A stretch of 64,000 nt of DNA, taken from positions 6,248 to 70,247 of the forward strand of contig CAZDVD010000013.1 of NCBI GenBank assembly GCA_964508765.1, read 5' to 3'. Positions 48,032-57,241 of the stretch are shown here, piece after piece. Both the position numbers and the translations under genes were made by a program. Every line of letters begins with the position of its first letter. The stretch's first letter is position 1. Under the pieces are notes generated by a model. It made no database searches and was not told the DNA's origin. It saw only the letters and a list, made by a program, of their open reading frames with translations. The stretch is from JABMPR01 sp964508765. GTDB lineage: Bacteria > Fidelibacterota > UBA8477 > JABMPR01.

Positions 48032-49510
48032 TCAAGGCGTTGTCTTGAGCTCGCTCCAGGTATAGCTCAAGACAATCATGTGTTGCCCCCCGCCCCTCAC
48101 TTTTCTATCACTGGGACGCTCTCCCTGCAATTTCAGCGGACTGCTATCCACCCGTTCATACCAGGGGATCATCTGGGTGAATTCATAGTGCAATGTAATT
48201 GAATTGAAGGTGTAGCTGATGGGAACACCTATTGAAATAACATGCAGATGAAGTTGAAATGGATCATCAATGGGTACGGAGCGGAGATTAAATTCAAGGT
48301 CAGCTTCACCGATAACCTGAAAATCAAAGTAGGCATGCTGGTATCCTGCTTTTAGATCCACCCTGATATCCTGATTGAATAACTCTTTGCTGAGATTCAG
48401 GCGCTGTGAGATACTCTCTCCCGATATCTGCAATTGAGCTGCATGTGCAATGGGAACAAACCAATAACGTCCAAGTACAGGCGTTGTGAGCTCTGTATTT
48501 GCTTCCCACCGGGAATATCCGATACCAGCTTCAATCGCCAGATTCTTATATTGACCTTCAAGTGCAAACGAACCACCCCGATGGCTGATATCCAACTCAC
48601 CCAATTCAGGAAAATCGTCGATCACACCCTCAGGCAGTGGATTTACTATAGTGAGATCAGCGTCGGTTTTCTGTATTGTGACTGTCGGTTTAAGAGACCA
48701 ATCTGGACTTTCCAGATCTATCTCCAGAACCTGATTTACACTGGCACCGTCAAAGATCATCCGACGATCACCCTGTAGATCCTGGATGTTGGAAGTATTT
48801 TGATAATCCACACACGGAGCAAAGGGCTTGTCCGATATTCTATAATTGAGATTCAGAATCAGATGCGAACCCAGTGGCAAGCTGGTGTAAGTTGTTATTC
48901 CCCTCCAGTTAAATTTACTCCGGGCGATAAGCTCATTTCCAAAACTGGGTTCCAGCCAGTCAAAGAAGTAGCGATTCATCTGTGAATCTTCTGATTCAGG
49001 ATATTTATTTATCAGCACGGGAGCACTAAGTGTTTTGCTTTGCTGGTCAATTCCCATGCCCCATAGCATCTTTTCATTTCCGATAACCATGTGTAATTCC
49101 AGATCGCGACCTTCATTCAGATAGTCTGTATTTATGTATCTATCTGCATTGAGACTAGAGTAGCTTACACTCAAATTCCGACCCTGAAAAAAGATGCCAT
49201 ATTTGATATCTCTCCGGGCGTTTATAGCGAGCAGAGCAATGGAGCTGATATTTCCATCGAGTGTCTGGGACCCTTTTCCGGATGTACTCTCACGAAAATA
49301 ATCCTCATAGACATATCCACTTGAAAGTTTTATTTGGCTTTCCTGAAGATCAGTCAGTCCAAGTCGGGTTAGTCCAGGTTGATCAAAGGCATTGTTCAGC
49401 AATCCATAGAAATCCTGAGCGGGAGTGACAGAGATGATGACTAAATACAGCAAGAGGAAGAAACACAGCTTCTTCCTCTTGCTTGTCACAAAATTCGGGA
49501 CAATCAACAT
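48032..49510 (-). CDS. Predicted outer-membrane beta-barrel, unknown family
   Basis: A 492-residue protein with a basic, hydrophobic leader cut near VTPAQ. The mature region alternates strand-like stretches ending in aromatics with polar turns (KYGIFFQGRNLSVSYSSLN, LAIEAGIGYSRWEAN, HLHVISIGVPISYTFNS) and finishes with VLSYTWSEL, compatible with an outer-membrane barrel though the last residues are not the classic Phe. No known family was recognised. Its start is one base after the stop of the secreted Asp-rich protein gene, so the two are coupled and may work as a surface pair. Confidence 0.6.
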   Translation of the reverse strand: MLIVPNFVTSKRKKLCFFLLLYLVIISVTPAQDFYGLLNNAFDQPGLTRLGLTDLQESQIKLSSGYVYEDYFRESTSGKGSQTLDGNISSIALLAINARRDIKYGIFFQGRNLSVSYSSLNADRYINTDYLNEGRDLELHMVIGNEKMLWGMGIDQQSKTLSAPVLINKYPESEDSQMNRYFFDWLEPSFGNELIARSKFNWRGITTYTSLPLGSHLILNLNYRISDKPFAPCVDYQNTSNIQDLQGDRRMIFDGASVNQVLEIDLESPDWSLKPTVTIQKTDADLTIVNPLPEGVIDDFPELGELDISHRGGSFALEGQYKNLAIEAGIGYSRWEANTELTTPVLGRYWFVPIAHAAQLQISGESISQRLNLSKELFNQDIRVDLKAGYQHAYFDFQVIGEADLEFNLRSVPIDDPFQLHLHVISIGVPISYTFNSITLHYEFTQMIPWYERVDSSPLKLQGERPSDRKVRGGGQHMIVLSYTWSELKTTP

Positions 49511-49511
49511 T

Positions 49512-51875
49512 CTATTTGATCAATAGAACCTTATTTGTAGCTGTTTGACCATCAAATTGAACCCGATAGAAATACAGGTTTGAAGGCAGGCCTGCGGCAT
49601 CCCATGCAACAATATGCTCACCGGCAGGAAGCGCTTCCTGAACCAATGTTTTGACCTCTTGACCACGGATATTGAATATACTGACATTTACCAAACCGGC
49701 GGCAGGTAGATCAAAGCGAATATTGGTCACAGGGTTGAATGGGTTCGGATAGGCTGCATGGACCATAAAGGTCTCAGGCAATGGGGCTGGTTCTGGAGCT
49801 ACAAATGTGGCAAAGCGATCCGGGAATAGACCGCCCCAGGTTAGATCATTTCCAAATACCTGTCCATGCCACATGACGAGAAAACTGGTGGGTGGATTGT
49901 CAAACCAGGCCGAAAAATTGACGCGTTCTTCGTCCATCCACATCGTGGAATCCGGATAGGCAAAGTCCTGCCACATGTCAAAACTGGTCGTTTCCATCTC
50001 CTCCATATCTTCGACAAAGGCCAGACCATTCATATTAAAATCATCTTCAAAAGGCTGCATGGCATCGGCTAGATCCACCATGAGCTCAAAGAATTCATTG
50101 AGGGTTGAGAGGGCTTCTTCAATATCATCACCTGCCTGGATAAACTGGTCCACACCATAATCAGTGAGAGTCAGGAAGTTTGGATTTGATTCCTCCAGCA
50201 TGAGGATCAAATCCATATCATCTTCAATATTGCTAAAATCCAGAACACTGGGATCCAGATTGAGAACGAAGATCTCATCCAGATTGTCATAGACCTCTGT
50301 GACCACATCAATGATCAGTTCAGCTGCTCCGCGGAGCATATCCATTTCCACTTGTAGGGCAGCAACGGCAGGCCAGGGAATATGAACAATTTCGAACTCA
50401 CTGTCCGCGCCAATGAAATAGGGACCCCAGGTATCAGCTTCTGTTTTAACGAGCATGACGAAGTGAACGGGTGCATCCGCTTCAGTGAAATAGGACAGAT
50501 GATCCTGCACATCATCTAGATCGTTAAAAAGATCTACGTTTTCCCAATCATAGAGATAGGTGAGGCTGTCGATTCGACCTGCATTCAGCAAGCGGGTAAT
50601 ATCTTCAAAGGTAGTGCCGTAATCATTCATCATATCATAGGCAATGATCCCTGCCAATCCCAGATGGGCATCAGGATTATCAGGATCCAATACCAATTGA
50701 GCTTCCCAGGCCGATTTCAGGATTGCGAGACGCAGGTCCAGGTCATCATTTTCATCCCAACTGTTCAGCACCATATCTGCTGAAATCAGATCTAAAGTCT
50801 GGGCATCCAGACCATCCGGGAATATGCCTCCAAAATTGAAGCTCTCAGGGGTACTGGAGCGGTAAAAATCCCAGTACACATCGACGATTTTACCCTCAGG
50901 CAGATTCTGAATAATAGCCAGAGGAACGATGGTTTTGCCCTCTTCCTCAGGACCAAATTGATAGGCTTTGCCACCCAGCAGCGTATCCAGTTCCGCAATG
51001 GCGCTCTGGAGTGAATCAAGGGGTTCTGTATCGATTTCGAAGGATCCAAAGGGCTGGTCTTCCAGAATGACTCGAACGGTGTCCAGCAACTCGGTTATAC
51101 CGTTCAGTCCACTGCGCAATTCCAATATTCCAGGCATGACATCCCCATCGTAGACGGTCATAACTGAATCCATATATTCCCCGAAGTTCTCCAGGTTGGT
51201 GCCAATGGAATCTCCCAGGACATTGAGATCGTGGAAATGATCAAACAATTCGCGATTAATGACAAATACGGTGTCAGAAATATCACTGGCCAGGATCTGC
51301 ATGGAGAAGTCAAAATCCGATTCGTGGTTGTACACCGAGTCCATGTTATGACCAAAATTAGGATTCATGAAATTGTCATCGATGTCATTCGCCAGATCAT
51401 CAAGGGTTGATCCCACATTGTCAAAATAATCACCTAGTGTCTCACCTTTATTGTTCATGAAATCCCGAAAGGCCTCATAATCTCCACTATTAAAAAAATC
51501 TGTGAAATTTGTGAGTACTGGATCCATTTCGAACGGATCCAGCATGAGAATGATATCGTCCTCAATGCGGGTGAAGATTGAGTCCAGATTGGTTTGAATG
51601 GAATCGGACCACATGTCGAGATCCCCAAAAGCAGTATCAGCATCAATATGAGTCCAGGCTATGGATAGTGCAGACAGTCCGATATAGGCTTTCATCGTGG
51701 CTGCATCGTCCCCGCCAATGGCAATCTGGGCTTCCCATTCTGATTCTTTTGAGTTTAGATAATTGACATAATCTGGATGAATGTTTTCCTGCAGCACCAG
51801 GTCTGGTGTTTGAGCATTGATACCTGTTACTATCATGAGACTTAATAAAAGCGATTTTAAGTATTTAATTTTCAT
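49512..51875 (-). CDS. Asp-rich secreted protein with type IX sorting domain
   Basis: A 787-residue exported protein (signal peptide to about GINAQ). The body is unusually acidic and helical, with many Asp-Ile/Leu-Asp patterns (FDNVGSTLDDLANDIDDNF) that resemble elongated helical bundles or Ca-binding surfaces, plus two similar segments with GLSALSIAW and HLGLAGIIAYD that look like TPR helices. The end is a standard sorting domain: AAYPNPFNPVTNIRFDLPAAG to NKVLLIK. The body belongs to no family I recognise. It is first in an operon with the barrel gene at 48032, spaced by one base. Confidence 0.65.
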   Translation of the reverse strand: MKIKYLKSLLLSLMIVTGINAQTPDLVLQENIHPDYVNYLNSKESEWEAQIAIGGDDAATMKAYIGLSALSIAWTHIDADTAFGDLDMWSDSIQTNLDSIFTRIEDDIILMLDPFEMDPVLTNFTDFFNSGDYEAFRDFMNNKGETLGDYFDNVGSTLDDLANDIDDNFMNPNFGHNMDSVYNHESDFDFSMQILASDISDTVFVINRELFDHFHDLNVLGDSIGTNLENFGEYMDSVMTVYDGDVMPGILELRSGLNGITELLDTVRVILEDQPFGSFEIDTEPLDSLQSAIAELDTLLGGKAYQFGPEEEGKTIVPLAIIQNLPEGKIVDVYWDFYRSSTPESFNFGGIFPDGLDAQTLDLISADMVLNSWDENDDLDLRLAILKSAWEAQLVLDPDNPDAHLGLAGIIAYDMMNDYGTTFEDITRLLNAGRIDSLTYLYDWENVDLFNDLDDVQDHLSYFTEADAPVHFVMLVKTEADTWGPYFIGADSEFEIVHIPWPAVAALQVEMDMLRGAAELIIDVVTEVYDNLDEIFVLNLDPSVLDFSNIEDDMDLILMLEESNPNFLTLTDYGVDQFIQAGDDIEEALSTLNEFFELMVDLADAMQPFEDDFNMNGLAFVEDMEEMETTSFDMWQDFAYPDSTMWMDEERVNFSAWFDNPPTSFLVMWHGQVFGNDLTWGGLFPDRFATFVAPEPAPLPETFMVHAAYPNPFNPVTNIRFDLPAAGLVNVSIFNIRGQEVKTLVQEALPAGEHIVAWDAAGLPSNLYFYRVQFDGQTATNKVLLIK

Positions 51876-52354
51876 GGCTGCCCCTTTTCAAAGACGTTTA
51901 AAGTTTTTACCTGCGCTGAAGTTAGAGTATCAGGTCACATAGATCAACGGAATCGAAATAGCATTACTTGAATTGGACTGTTAATTTCAGATTCTGCTGG
52001 TTCCCAATAAGATACCCATATAATTCCTGCTATCTATCAGAATATCATAGGTTTAACCTGATTTCTTTTCTCCCATTTATGCTTCTTTTTACTGCCAATA
52101 TTTAATAATTCTACTGTGACATGGAATACATTTGTAACGAGGTGATTTAGAATTTTCGCGATCGCTTATTAATTGCAGCACTAGCCAATATTCCATATCC
52201 TTGATTTTATTGGGGTTTGCCCAATTCCGGAGAGAACTTCCATCTCCCCATTTATTTGCTCATCATTTTAACAATCAGAACTCCAAAATGAGTATCGTGA
52301 TTTCCTCCTCACCATGCTGATTACCTACGCGCAATAGCTAGATCAATGCCAAAT
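51876..52354. other. 479-base gap, no gene seen
   Basis: AT-rich DNA between the divergent-looking Asp-rich protein gene and the remnant region. It should contain the promoter for the 51875 gene. No RNA gene or repeat was recognised. Confidence 0.4.
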
Positions 52355-52387
52355 AAAAAGCTCCTGAGATTTAAAGTCAGGGGCTTT
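52355..52387 (-). terminator. Terminator left behind by a lost gene
   Basis: On the minus strand AAAGCCCCTGA pairs with CTCAGGAGCTTTTT. It lies 25 bases after the stop of the sorting-domain remnant at 52412 and resembles the terminator of the intact FG-GAP gene (56771-56802). Confidence 0.8.
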
Positions 52388-52411
52388 GAGTTTATTACAC
52401 CCTCTAAAGGT

Positions 52412-52498
52412 TTACTTCAGATAGAGCATCTTTATCACTTCATTATAATTTCCTGCTCCAATTCGAGCGAGGTAGAGCCCAACCCTGAAGATAGGACC
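52412..52498 (-). pseudogene. Last 28 codons of a lost type IX-sorted protein
   Basis: The minus strand reads GLYLARIGAGNYNEVIKMLY, then LK and a stop at 52414-52412. This is the end of a C-terminal sorting domain, closely like the tail of the intact protein at 54603 (GIYYARLNSGEYSKAIKMLF). Upstream the homology stops abruptly at a GC-rich repeat. Stop and terminator remain but the gene body is gone, marking a deletion or insertion edge near 52500. Confidence 0.7.
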
Positions 52499-52553
52499 AG
52501 TCAGCGAGTTGTTGCGGAGCAACAGTACGGAGATGCCCGAATCGACCCATCGT

Positions 52554-52579
52554 CGCTCCACCCGCCGCCGTTGGCGGGG
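52554..52579 (-). repeat. Inverted copy of the 26-base GC-rich repeat core
   Basis: The reverse complement CCCCGCCAACGGCGGCGGGT plus GGAGCG matches the cores of the direct repeats at 54162 and 57076 exactly. The core contains the short palindrome CCCGCC/GGCGGG. Confidence 0.8.
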
Positions 52580-52672
52580 CTTTCCAAGCTATGTCGGGCA
52601 GGGGTTTGCAGTTCGCTAACGCTCCAGCTCTCCTCGGCTTGCAGGCTCGCAATGAACGCTTCTGGGAATTCG

Positions 52673-52843
52673 ATGACTCTTAGCGTTCGTAGGGAACACC
52701 AAAAACAGCAGCGTTTGGCTCGAACAAAGGAGTATCAAGCAGTGCTGGATAAGAACGATTGGTCAAAAGCTGAGCTAGCTAGACAGCTTGGGGTTAGTCG
52801 GGCTTGGGTTACAACTGTACTAAATGACTCGGTCATGATTTAA
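52673..52843 (+). pseudogene. Helix-turn-helix fragment, possibly from a recombinase-linked gene
   Basis: From the ATG at 52673 a 56-residue frame contains a good HTH: WSKAELARQLGVSRAWVTTVLN, preceded by a basic helix (REHQKQQRLARTKEYQAVL). It ends abruptly after DSVMI. Upstream the same frame runs into repeat DNA without homology. This pattern is like the DNA-binding part of proteins encoded near serine recombinases, and a recombinase remnant exists at 63592. It may be a truncated gene or a small intact regulator. Confidence 0.5.
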
Positions 52844-52897
52844 GGCGCAGGCGACGTGGCGGACTCGAAGTCGCATTCAATTCGGTTGTTATGCTGT

Positions 52898-53827
52898 TCA
52901 ATCCAGTATGATTGTCTGGGTCAAAAGGTATGCACCCCCATCAGCATCGTCACGATACACTTCTGCCCGGCAAGTACGTTTCCCGACTACCATCCTGAGA
53001 AAAGTACTTCGGGCTCCCTTATCCCCGATTCCACGGCAATGTCCTGCATCGAGCTGCCACAAATCGTTGATGGTCGAACAGGAAAAGTTATGTGTATGTC
53101 CACAAAAGTACGCTGTCGCTTTGTGTTTTCGCAGTAATATCTGAAATCGGTGACTGTTGCCAGGATGAGCATCCAAGTTGTCGCCTTTGTGTCGATGCCG
53201 TCCGTTATGATAGTCAGGAACCGATAAAATGGGTTCATGACCAAACACGAACAAAAACGGTTTGGTGTTTTCCTCCAAGTCGTTCTTAAGCCAAGTGTAA
53301 AGCGGCTCTGTAATATTCCCATTGCTTCCTGTATCCGAGTCACCATCGTAGTACTCGTTGATCACTACAAAATGAGCATTCTTGAAGTCAAAGGAATACG
53401 TAGTTTCTTCACCATTTATAGGCCCTCTTTGCACAAGATGTGGAATGTCACCTCTGCCCCATTTTCTCAACCATGCCATGTCCTCCGGTGTTTCTTCCTC
53501 GTGGTTGCCCACCACTGGATACCATGGGTAGTCCTGGCCAAAGACTTTCTTGACAGTTGCATAAACATGCTGCGGAGGATCAATATCTCCTACACTAACC
53601 ATAAATGCCCCTTTGCCGATTTCCTGGATTGCCTCACAAGTCCCCAGAAAGTACTGCGAAGTCTGATATTCCGGACCGGCAAATTGACGCATATCCGCCG
53701 TAACAACGAACGAAAACGCAGCTTGCTGTTTTGACGTTTCCCTGGTGGGTATTGTAGTACAACCTGCAAAAACAAGTGCTACAAGCATGACCACAGTGAT
53801 ATCCCGATTGGAGAGTTTGTTGTTCAT
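52898..53827 (-). CDS. Metallophosphoesterase lipoprotein
   Basis: A 309-residue lipoprotein (lipobox VFAGC, Cys23) with a calcineurin-like phosphoesterase domain. Metal-binding motifs appear in order: DMR early, VSVGDIDPP, VVGNHEEE, FGHEPILS and FCGHTHNFSC. The set GD, GNHE, GHxx and GHTH is complete, so the enzyme is probably active on a phosphoester or nucleotide outside the cytoplasm. Gene surroundings are accessory and repeat-rich. It could have been acquired together with the neighbouring remnants. Confidence 0.85.
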   Translation of the reverse strand: MNNKLSNRDITVVMLVALVFAGCTTIPTRETSKQQAAFSFVVTADMRQFAGPEYQTSQYFLGTCEAIQEIGKGAFMVSVGDIDPPQHVYATVKKVFGQDYPWYPVVGNHEEETPEDMAWLRKWGRGDIPHLVQRGPINGEETTYSFDFKNAHFVVINEYYDGDSDTGSNGNITEPLYTWLKNDLEENTKPFLFVFGHEPILSVPDYHNGRHRHKGDNLDAHPGNSHRFQILLRKHKATAYFCGHTHNFSCSTINDLWQLDAGHCRGIGDKGARSTFLRMVVGKRTCRAEVYRDDADGGAYLLTQTIILD

Positions 53828-54161
53828 ATGATTACCATTTCATTTCTTCTATCTTCTTTATTAAATCTTCATCATTTGCTCTTTCTGAAAGGTACAAAGC
53901 TTTATTTCTCCACTTTTTTTACGAATTCAATATCTTCTATTAAGTTATAATATTCAGCTAATTTTAAAAAAGAATTAACGTACATTAGATTTAATTGATT
54001 CACTGTAAGTCTTCAGAACATTTGGGACACATTTAGATAAAAGTTAAGAGACACTTTCGAGTTGTCCAGCTCATTATGCAAGCACCTGGCAGTATTAGAA
54101 TTTATCATCGATTACAGAGATAATGTCAGTGATAAAGTAATGTTATGACAAATGAGTTAAT
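53828..54161. other. Gene-free DNA upstream of the phosphoesterase
   Basis: AT-rich, with no supported frame. It should contain the phosphoesterase promoter. It ends at the tRNA-like direct repeat. Confidence 0.4.
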
Positions 54162-54258
54162 CGACTCTTAATCAATTGGTTCCCGGTTCGAGTCCTGCCT
54201 GCCAGGTCGTAGCTAAAACCCCGCCAACGGCGGCGGGTGGAGCGTAGACTGGGGCGGT
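54162..54258 (+). repeat. Direct repeat copy A with tRNA-Lys-like 3' fragment
   Basis: It opens with GACTCTTAATCA, which looks like the anticodon loop of tRNA-Lys(CUU), followed by GGTTCGAGTCCTGC, like a T-loop. No D-arm or acceptor 5' half precedes it, so it is not a functional tRNA. A GC-rich palindromic tail follows (CCCCGCCAACGGCGGCGGG). A second copy with the same order is at 57076-57208, and the two bracket the FG-GAP-repeat gene. Confidence 0.75.
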
Positions 54259-54602
54259 CACACTCTTAGAACCCTTGTGTATCAACGTCCTGTTGAATCG
54301 CATGGATTTTTTCATTTGAAGAAGATTATCCCTTGATGTGATCATAGCTTGTCATAAGTGGTCATAGGTGACACAACAAGCGGGCTACATACGGGATACC
54401 GATTATTGCCTCCCGCAAAACATCAGCTGTGTCGCCCTTTGGCACAGGGGAAATCCTGATCATTTGCTAATAGACAAATTTTGCTAGTAGACAAATAATG
54501 TATTACATTAAAAGCACACGACGTTGATCTACGAACTGGATATGTTCCCTCTGACATTCTGGGTTGATTGAAATCAATAGTTTAAACTTCCAGGGGGAAG
54601 TC
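54259..54602. other. Leader region of the FG-GAP gene
   Basis: No gene is seen. Two near-identical 17-mers (TTTGCTAATAGACAAA-type) lie in tandem at about 54462-54496, upstream of the start. They may be part of the promoter region. Confidence 0.4.
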
Positions 54603-56756
54603 ATGAAAAAAACAATCCTACTCACTCTTGGTCTTATCTCGGGTCTTTTTGCCCAAACCTTCACCGAACATACCATAGCTGTCAATTTTGACGGTTCCTA
54701 TTTTGTTTATGCGGCAGATGTGGATGGTGACGGCGATATGGATGTCCTGGGGGCAGCGTATACTGCCGATGAGATAACTTGGTGGGAAAACAATGGTACC
54801 GGAAGCTTCACGGAACGTACAATAGCCAGTTTTAACGGTGCCAAATCAGTTTACGCGGCGGATGTAGATGGCGATGGCGACATGGATGTCTTGGGGGCAG
54901 CGTATCAAGCCTATTATATCACCTGGTGGGAAAACGATGGTTCTCCCGCAGACGGTGGATGGGTCGAACATATCATCGACGATTTTTATGAGGGTCCCAC
55001 GTCAGTTTACGCGACCGATATGGACGGTGACGGTGACATGGACGTTCTGGGGGCAGCGAATATCGGAGATGATATAACCTGGTGGGAAAACAGCGGCAGT
55101 GAGAGCTTCACAGAGCGTACTATAGCCATTGGTTTTACTGACCCCATGGCTGTTTATGCGGCAGATGTGGACAGTGACGGTGATATGGACGTTTTGGGTG
55201 TGGCACTTTATGCCGATGATATAACCTGGTGGGAAAATGACGGTTCTCCTGCAGATGGTGGATGGACCGAAAATACCCTAAACGGTGATTATAATGGTGC
55301 AGGCTCAATTTATGCAGCAGATGTGGATGGTGACGGTGATGTGGATATCCTGGGTGCAGCGAAATGGGACGATGATATAACCTGGTGGGAAAACAATGGT
55401 AGTAAGAGCTTCACGGAACGTACAATAGCCACTAGTTTTGAATCTGCCAATTCAGTTTATGCGACAGATATAGATGGTGATGGTGATATGGATGTCCTGG
55501 GTGCAGCGAAAGAAGCCGATGATATAACTTGGTGGGAAAATGACGGTTCTCCTGCAGATGGTGGATGGACCGAACATATCATAGCTGGTAGTTTTGACGG
55601 TGCCATTTCAGTTTATGCGACAGATATAGATGGTGATGGTGATATTGATGTCTTGGGTGCAGCGAATGAAGCCGATGATATAACTTGGTGGGAAAACGAC
55701 GGCTCACCTTCCGCTACAGCAAGCTTTACTAACGGCAGTAGTTTTAGCCCTTCGATTACCAAAGACCAACCTCACCAGGCAATCGGTCGCTTTCAACTAA
55801 CCTCATCCTCTACTTTTAGTTTTATAGCTGTAACGATTAAACTTAATTCCACCCGCACCGGTGCTTCCGACTTCAGATTATGGCAGAGTAGCGATAATTC
55901 TTTCAGCAGCTCCAGCGATATCCAATTGGGAAATATGGTAGCATATGATCCCGGAACAGGTAATACGGTCTCTTTCTCCGGTTTTGCCAGCCCGGTCAGT
56001 ACCTCGGGAACATATTATTTTCTAACCTGCGATGTAGCTTCTGATGCGACTGGCAGTATTCAGGGGGTTCTTGTCAACAACTCCAGTCTGATATTTTCCG
56101 GCGGTACCTTAAGCGGCACTATTACCAATGCTGTGTTATCAGGTGGTGATGTATCTCTTCCAGTGGTACTCACCTCATTTACTGCAGATAACAACAGTAA
56201 TGGTGTGCTAATGAAATGGAGCACCGCCAGTGAGATTGAGAACCTGGGATTCATCCTGGAACGACAACAAGATGTTTCGGCGAACTGGTTAGAGATCGCC
56301 AACTATAGTAATGATGCTGCCTTAGTTGGAAAGGGTAGTGTAACTTCCCACAGTGATTATTGCTATACCGATACGGATGTAAAAACTGGCTTCACTTATG
56401 AATACCGTCTTTCAGATGTGGATTATTCTGGAGATCGAGACTATCACCCGGTTATATCGATCAAAGTGGAAGATGCTATTTTTATGAGTCAGTTCAGTAC
56501 CTATCCCAACCCCTTCAATCCTACCACAACAATCCGATATGGATTACCTGAGGCCAGTGAGGTTTCAATTTTAATCTATGATATGAGAGGTAGTGAGATT
56601 CGTAAACTTGTAAAGAGTTACCAAACAGCTGGATGGTATGAAGTCACATGGAATGGCCTGAATAGCTCAAATAATCAGGTGAGCGCAGGGATTTATTACG
56701 CCCGTCTCAATTCTGGTGAATATTCCAAAGCAATCAAAATGCTTTTTCTTAACTAA
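54603..56756 (+). CDS. Secreted FG-GAP/VCBS-repeat protein with type IX sorting domain
   Basis: The ATG at 54603 follows GGGGGA and starts a signal peptide (MKKTILLTLGLISGLFAQ); 717 residues. Seven tandem repeats of about 50 residues each contain VYAADVDGDGDMDVLGAA and ITWWEN, with DxDGDGD calcium-binding loops, probably forming a beta-propeller. Next come a Thr/Ser-rich beta domain (ASDFRLWQSSDNSFSSSS), a fibronectin-like part (LPVVLTSFTADNN, MKWSTASEIENLGFILER) and the sorting domain (FSTYPNPFNPTTTIRYGLP to KAIKMLFLN). It should be exported to the cell surface as a binding protein. It lies between direct repeats containing tRNA-like DNA, hinting at island transfer. Confidence 0.88.
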   Translation: MKKTILLTLGLISGLFAQTFTEHTIAVNFDGSYFVYAADVDGDGDMDVLGAAYTADEITWWENNGTGSFTERTIASFNGAKSVYAADVDGDGDMDVLGAAYQAYYITWWENDGSPADGGWVEHIIDDFYEGPTSVYATDMDGDGDMDVLGAANIGDDITWWENSGSESFTERTIAIGFTDPMAVYAADVDSDGDMDVLGVALYADDITWWENDGSPADGGWTENTLNGDYNGAGSIYAADVDGDGDVDILGAAKWDDDITWWENNGSKSFTERTIATSFESANSVYATDIDGDGDMDVLGAAKEADDITWWENDGSPADGGWTEHIIAGSFDGAISVYATDIDGDGDIDVLGAANEADDITWWENDGSPSATASFTNGSSFSPSITKDQPHQAIGRFQLTSSSTFSFIAVTIKLNSTRTGASDFRLWQSSDNSFSSSSDIQLGNMVAYDPGTGNTVSFSGFASPVSTSGTYYFLTCDVASDATGSIQGVLVNNSSLIFSGGTLSGTITNAVLSGGDVSLPVVLTSFTADNNSNGVLMKWSTASEIENLGFILERQQDVSANWLEIANYSNDAALVGKGSVTSHSDYCYTDTDVKTGFTYEYRLSDVDYSGDRDYHPVISIKVEDAIFMSQFSTYPNPFNPTTTIRYGLPEASEVSILIYDMRGSEIRKLVKSYQTAGWYEVTWNGLNSSNNQVSAGIYYARLNSGEYSKAIKMLFLN

Positions 56757-56770
56757 TTCGAACGAACCCC

Positions 56771-56802
56771 AAAGCCCCTGTACAAAAACTGCAGGAGCTT
56801 TT
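56771..56802 (+). terminator. Intrinsic terminator after the FG-GAP gene
   Basis: AAAGCCCCTG, a loop of nine bases and GCAGGAGCTTTT form a stem with a T-run, 15 bases after the stop. Confidence 0.8.
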
Positions 56803-56885
56803 CAATATCAAATGCATCGAGATATATCCTCTTAAATCCACGTAATTACCCTACCCCTCAAACCCAGAAATAAATCCAATCCCAC

Positions 56886-56984
56886 GAGTAATCTATCCAA
56901 TAGCGTATACCTCTGGAGGTATATTTGTCCCTGTTTGTCACGAATTGGATAGAAAACTTGTGCTGAGAATTGGATAGATTACTC
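56886..56984. repeat. 99-base element with 16-base perfect terminal inverted repeats and an inner hairpin
   Basis: GAGTAATCTATCCAAT at 56886-56901 is exactly complementary to ATTGGATAGATTACTC at 56969-56984. Inside, TATACCTC TG GAGGTATA (56906-56923) is a second perfect hairpin. No frame is present. It resembles a miniature inverted-repeat element; the GAATTGGATAGA word recurs inside. Confidence 0.75.
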
Positions 56985-57075
56985 AAAGCCGGAGAGGGGT
57001 TAAACCGTTACTGGGTAAGGTTATACTCCGAATGGCTGCGAAGCAGAAATTGGCTAGAAAACAATTTTGACAGAC

Positions 57076-57208
57076 CGACTCTTAATCAATTGGTTCCCAG
57101 TTCGAGTCCTGCCTGCCAGGTCGTAGCTCTGGAAGAGCGTAGACTGGCCTGCCAAGTCGTAGCTAAAACCCCGCCAACGGCGGCGGGTGGAGCGTAGACT
57201 GGGGCGGT
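57076..57208 (+). repeat. Direct repeat copy B with tRNA-Lys-like 3' fragment
   Basis: The first 52 bases match copy A (54162) with a single change in the T-loop region, and the last 45 match its GC-rich end. Between them is an extra 36-base unit containing AGAGCGTAGACTGG, itself a degenerate duplicate of the adjoining sequence. Like copy A it lacks the 5' half of a tRNA. Confidence 0.75.
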
Positions 57209-57241
57209 GTACCCAATACTTTCACGATTGCTGCTTATGAA

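Noticed and set aside
54162..54210. A tRNA-Lys gene
   Set aside because: Only the anticodon-loop-like and T-loop-like parts are present; there is no D-arm, no 5' acceptor strand and the T-stem does not pair.
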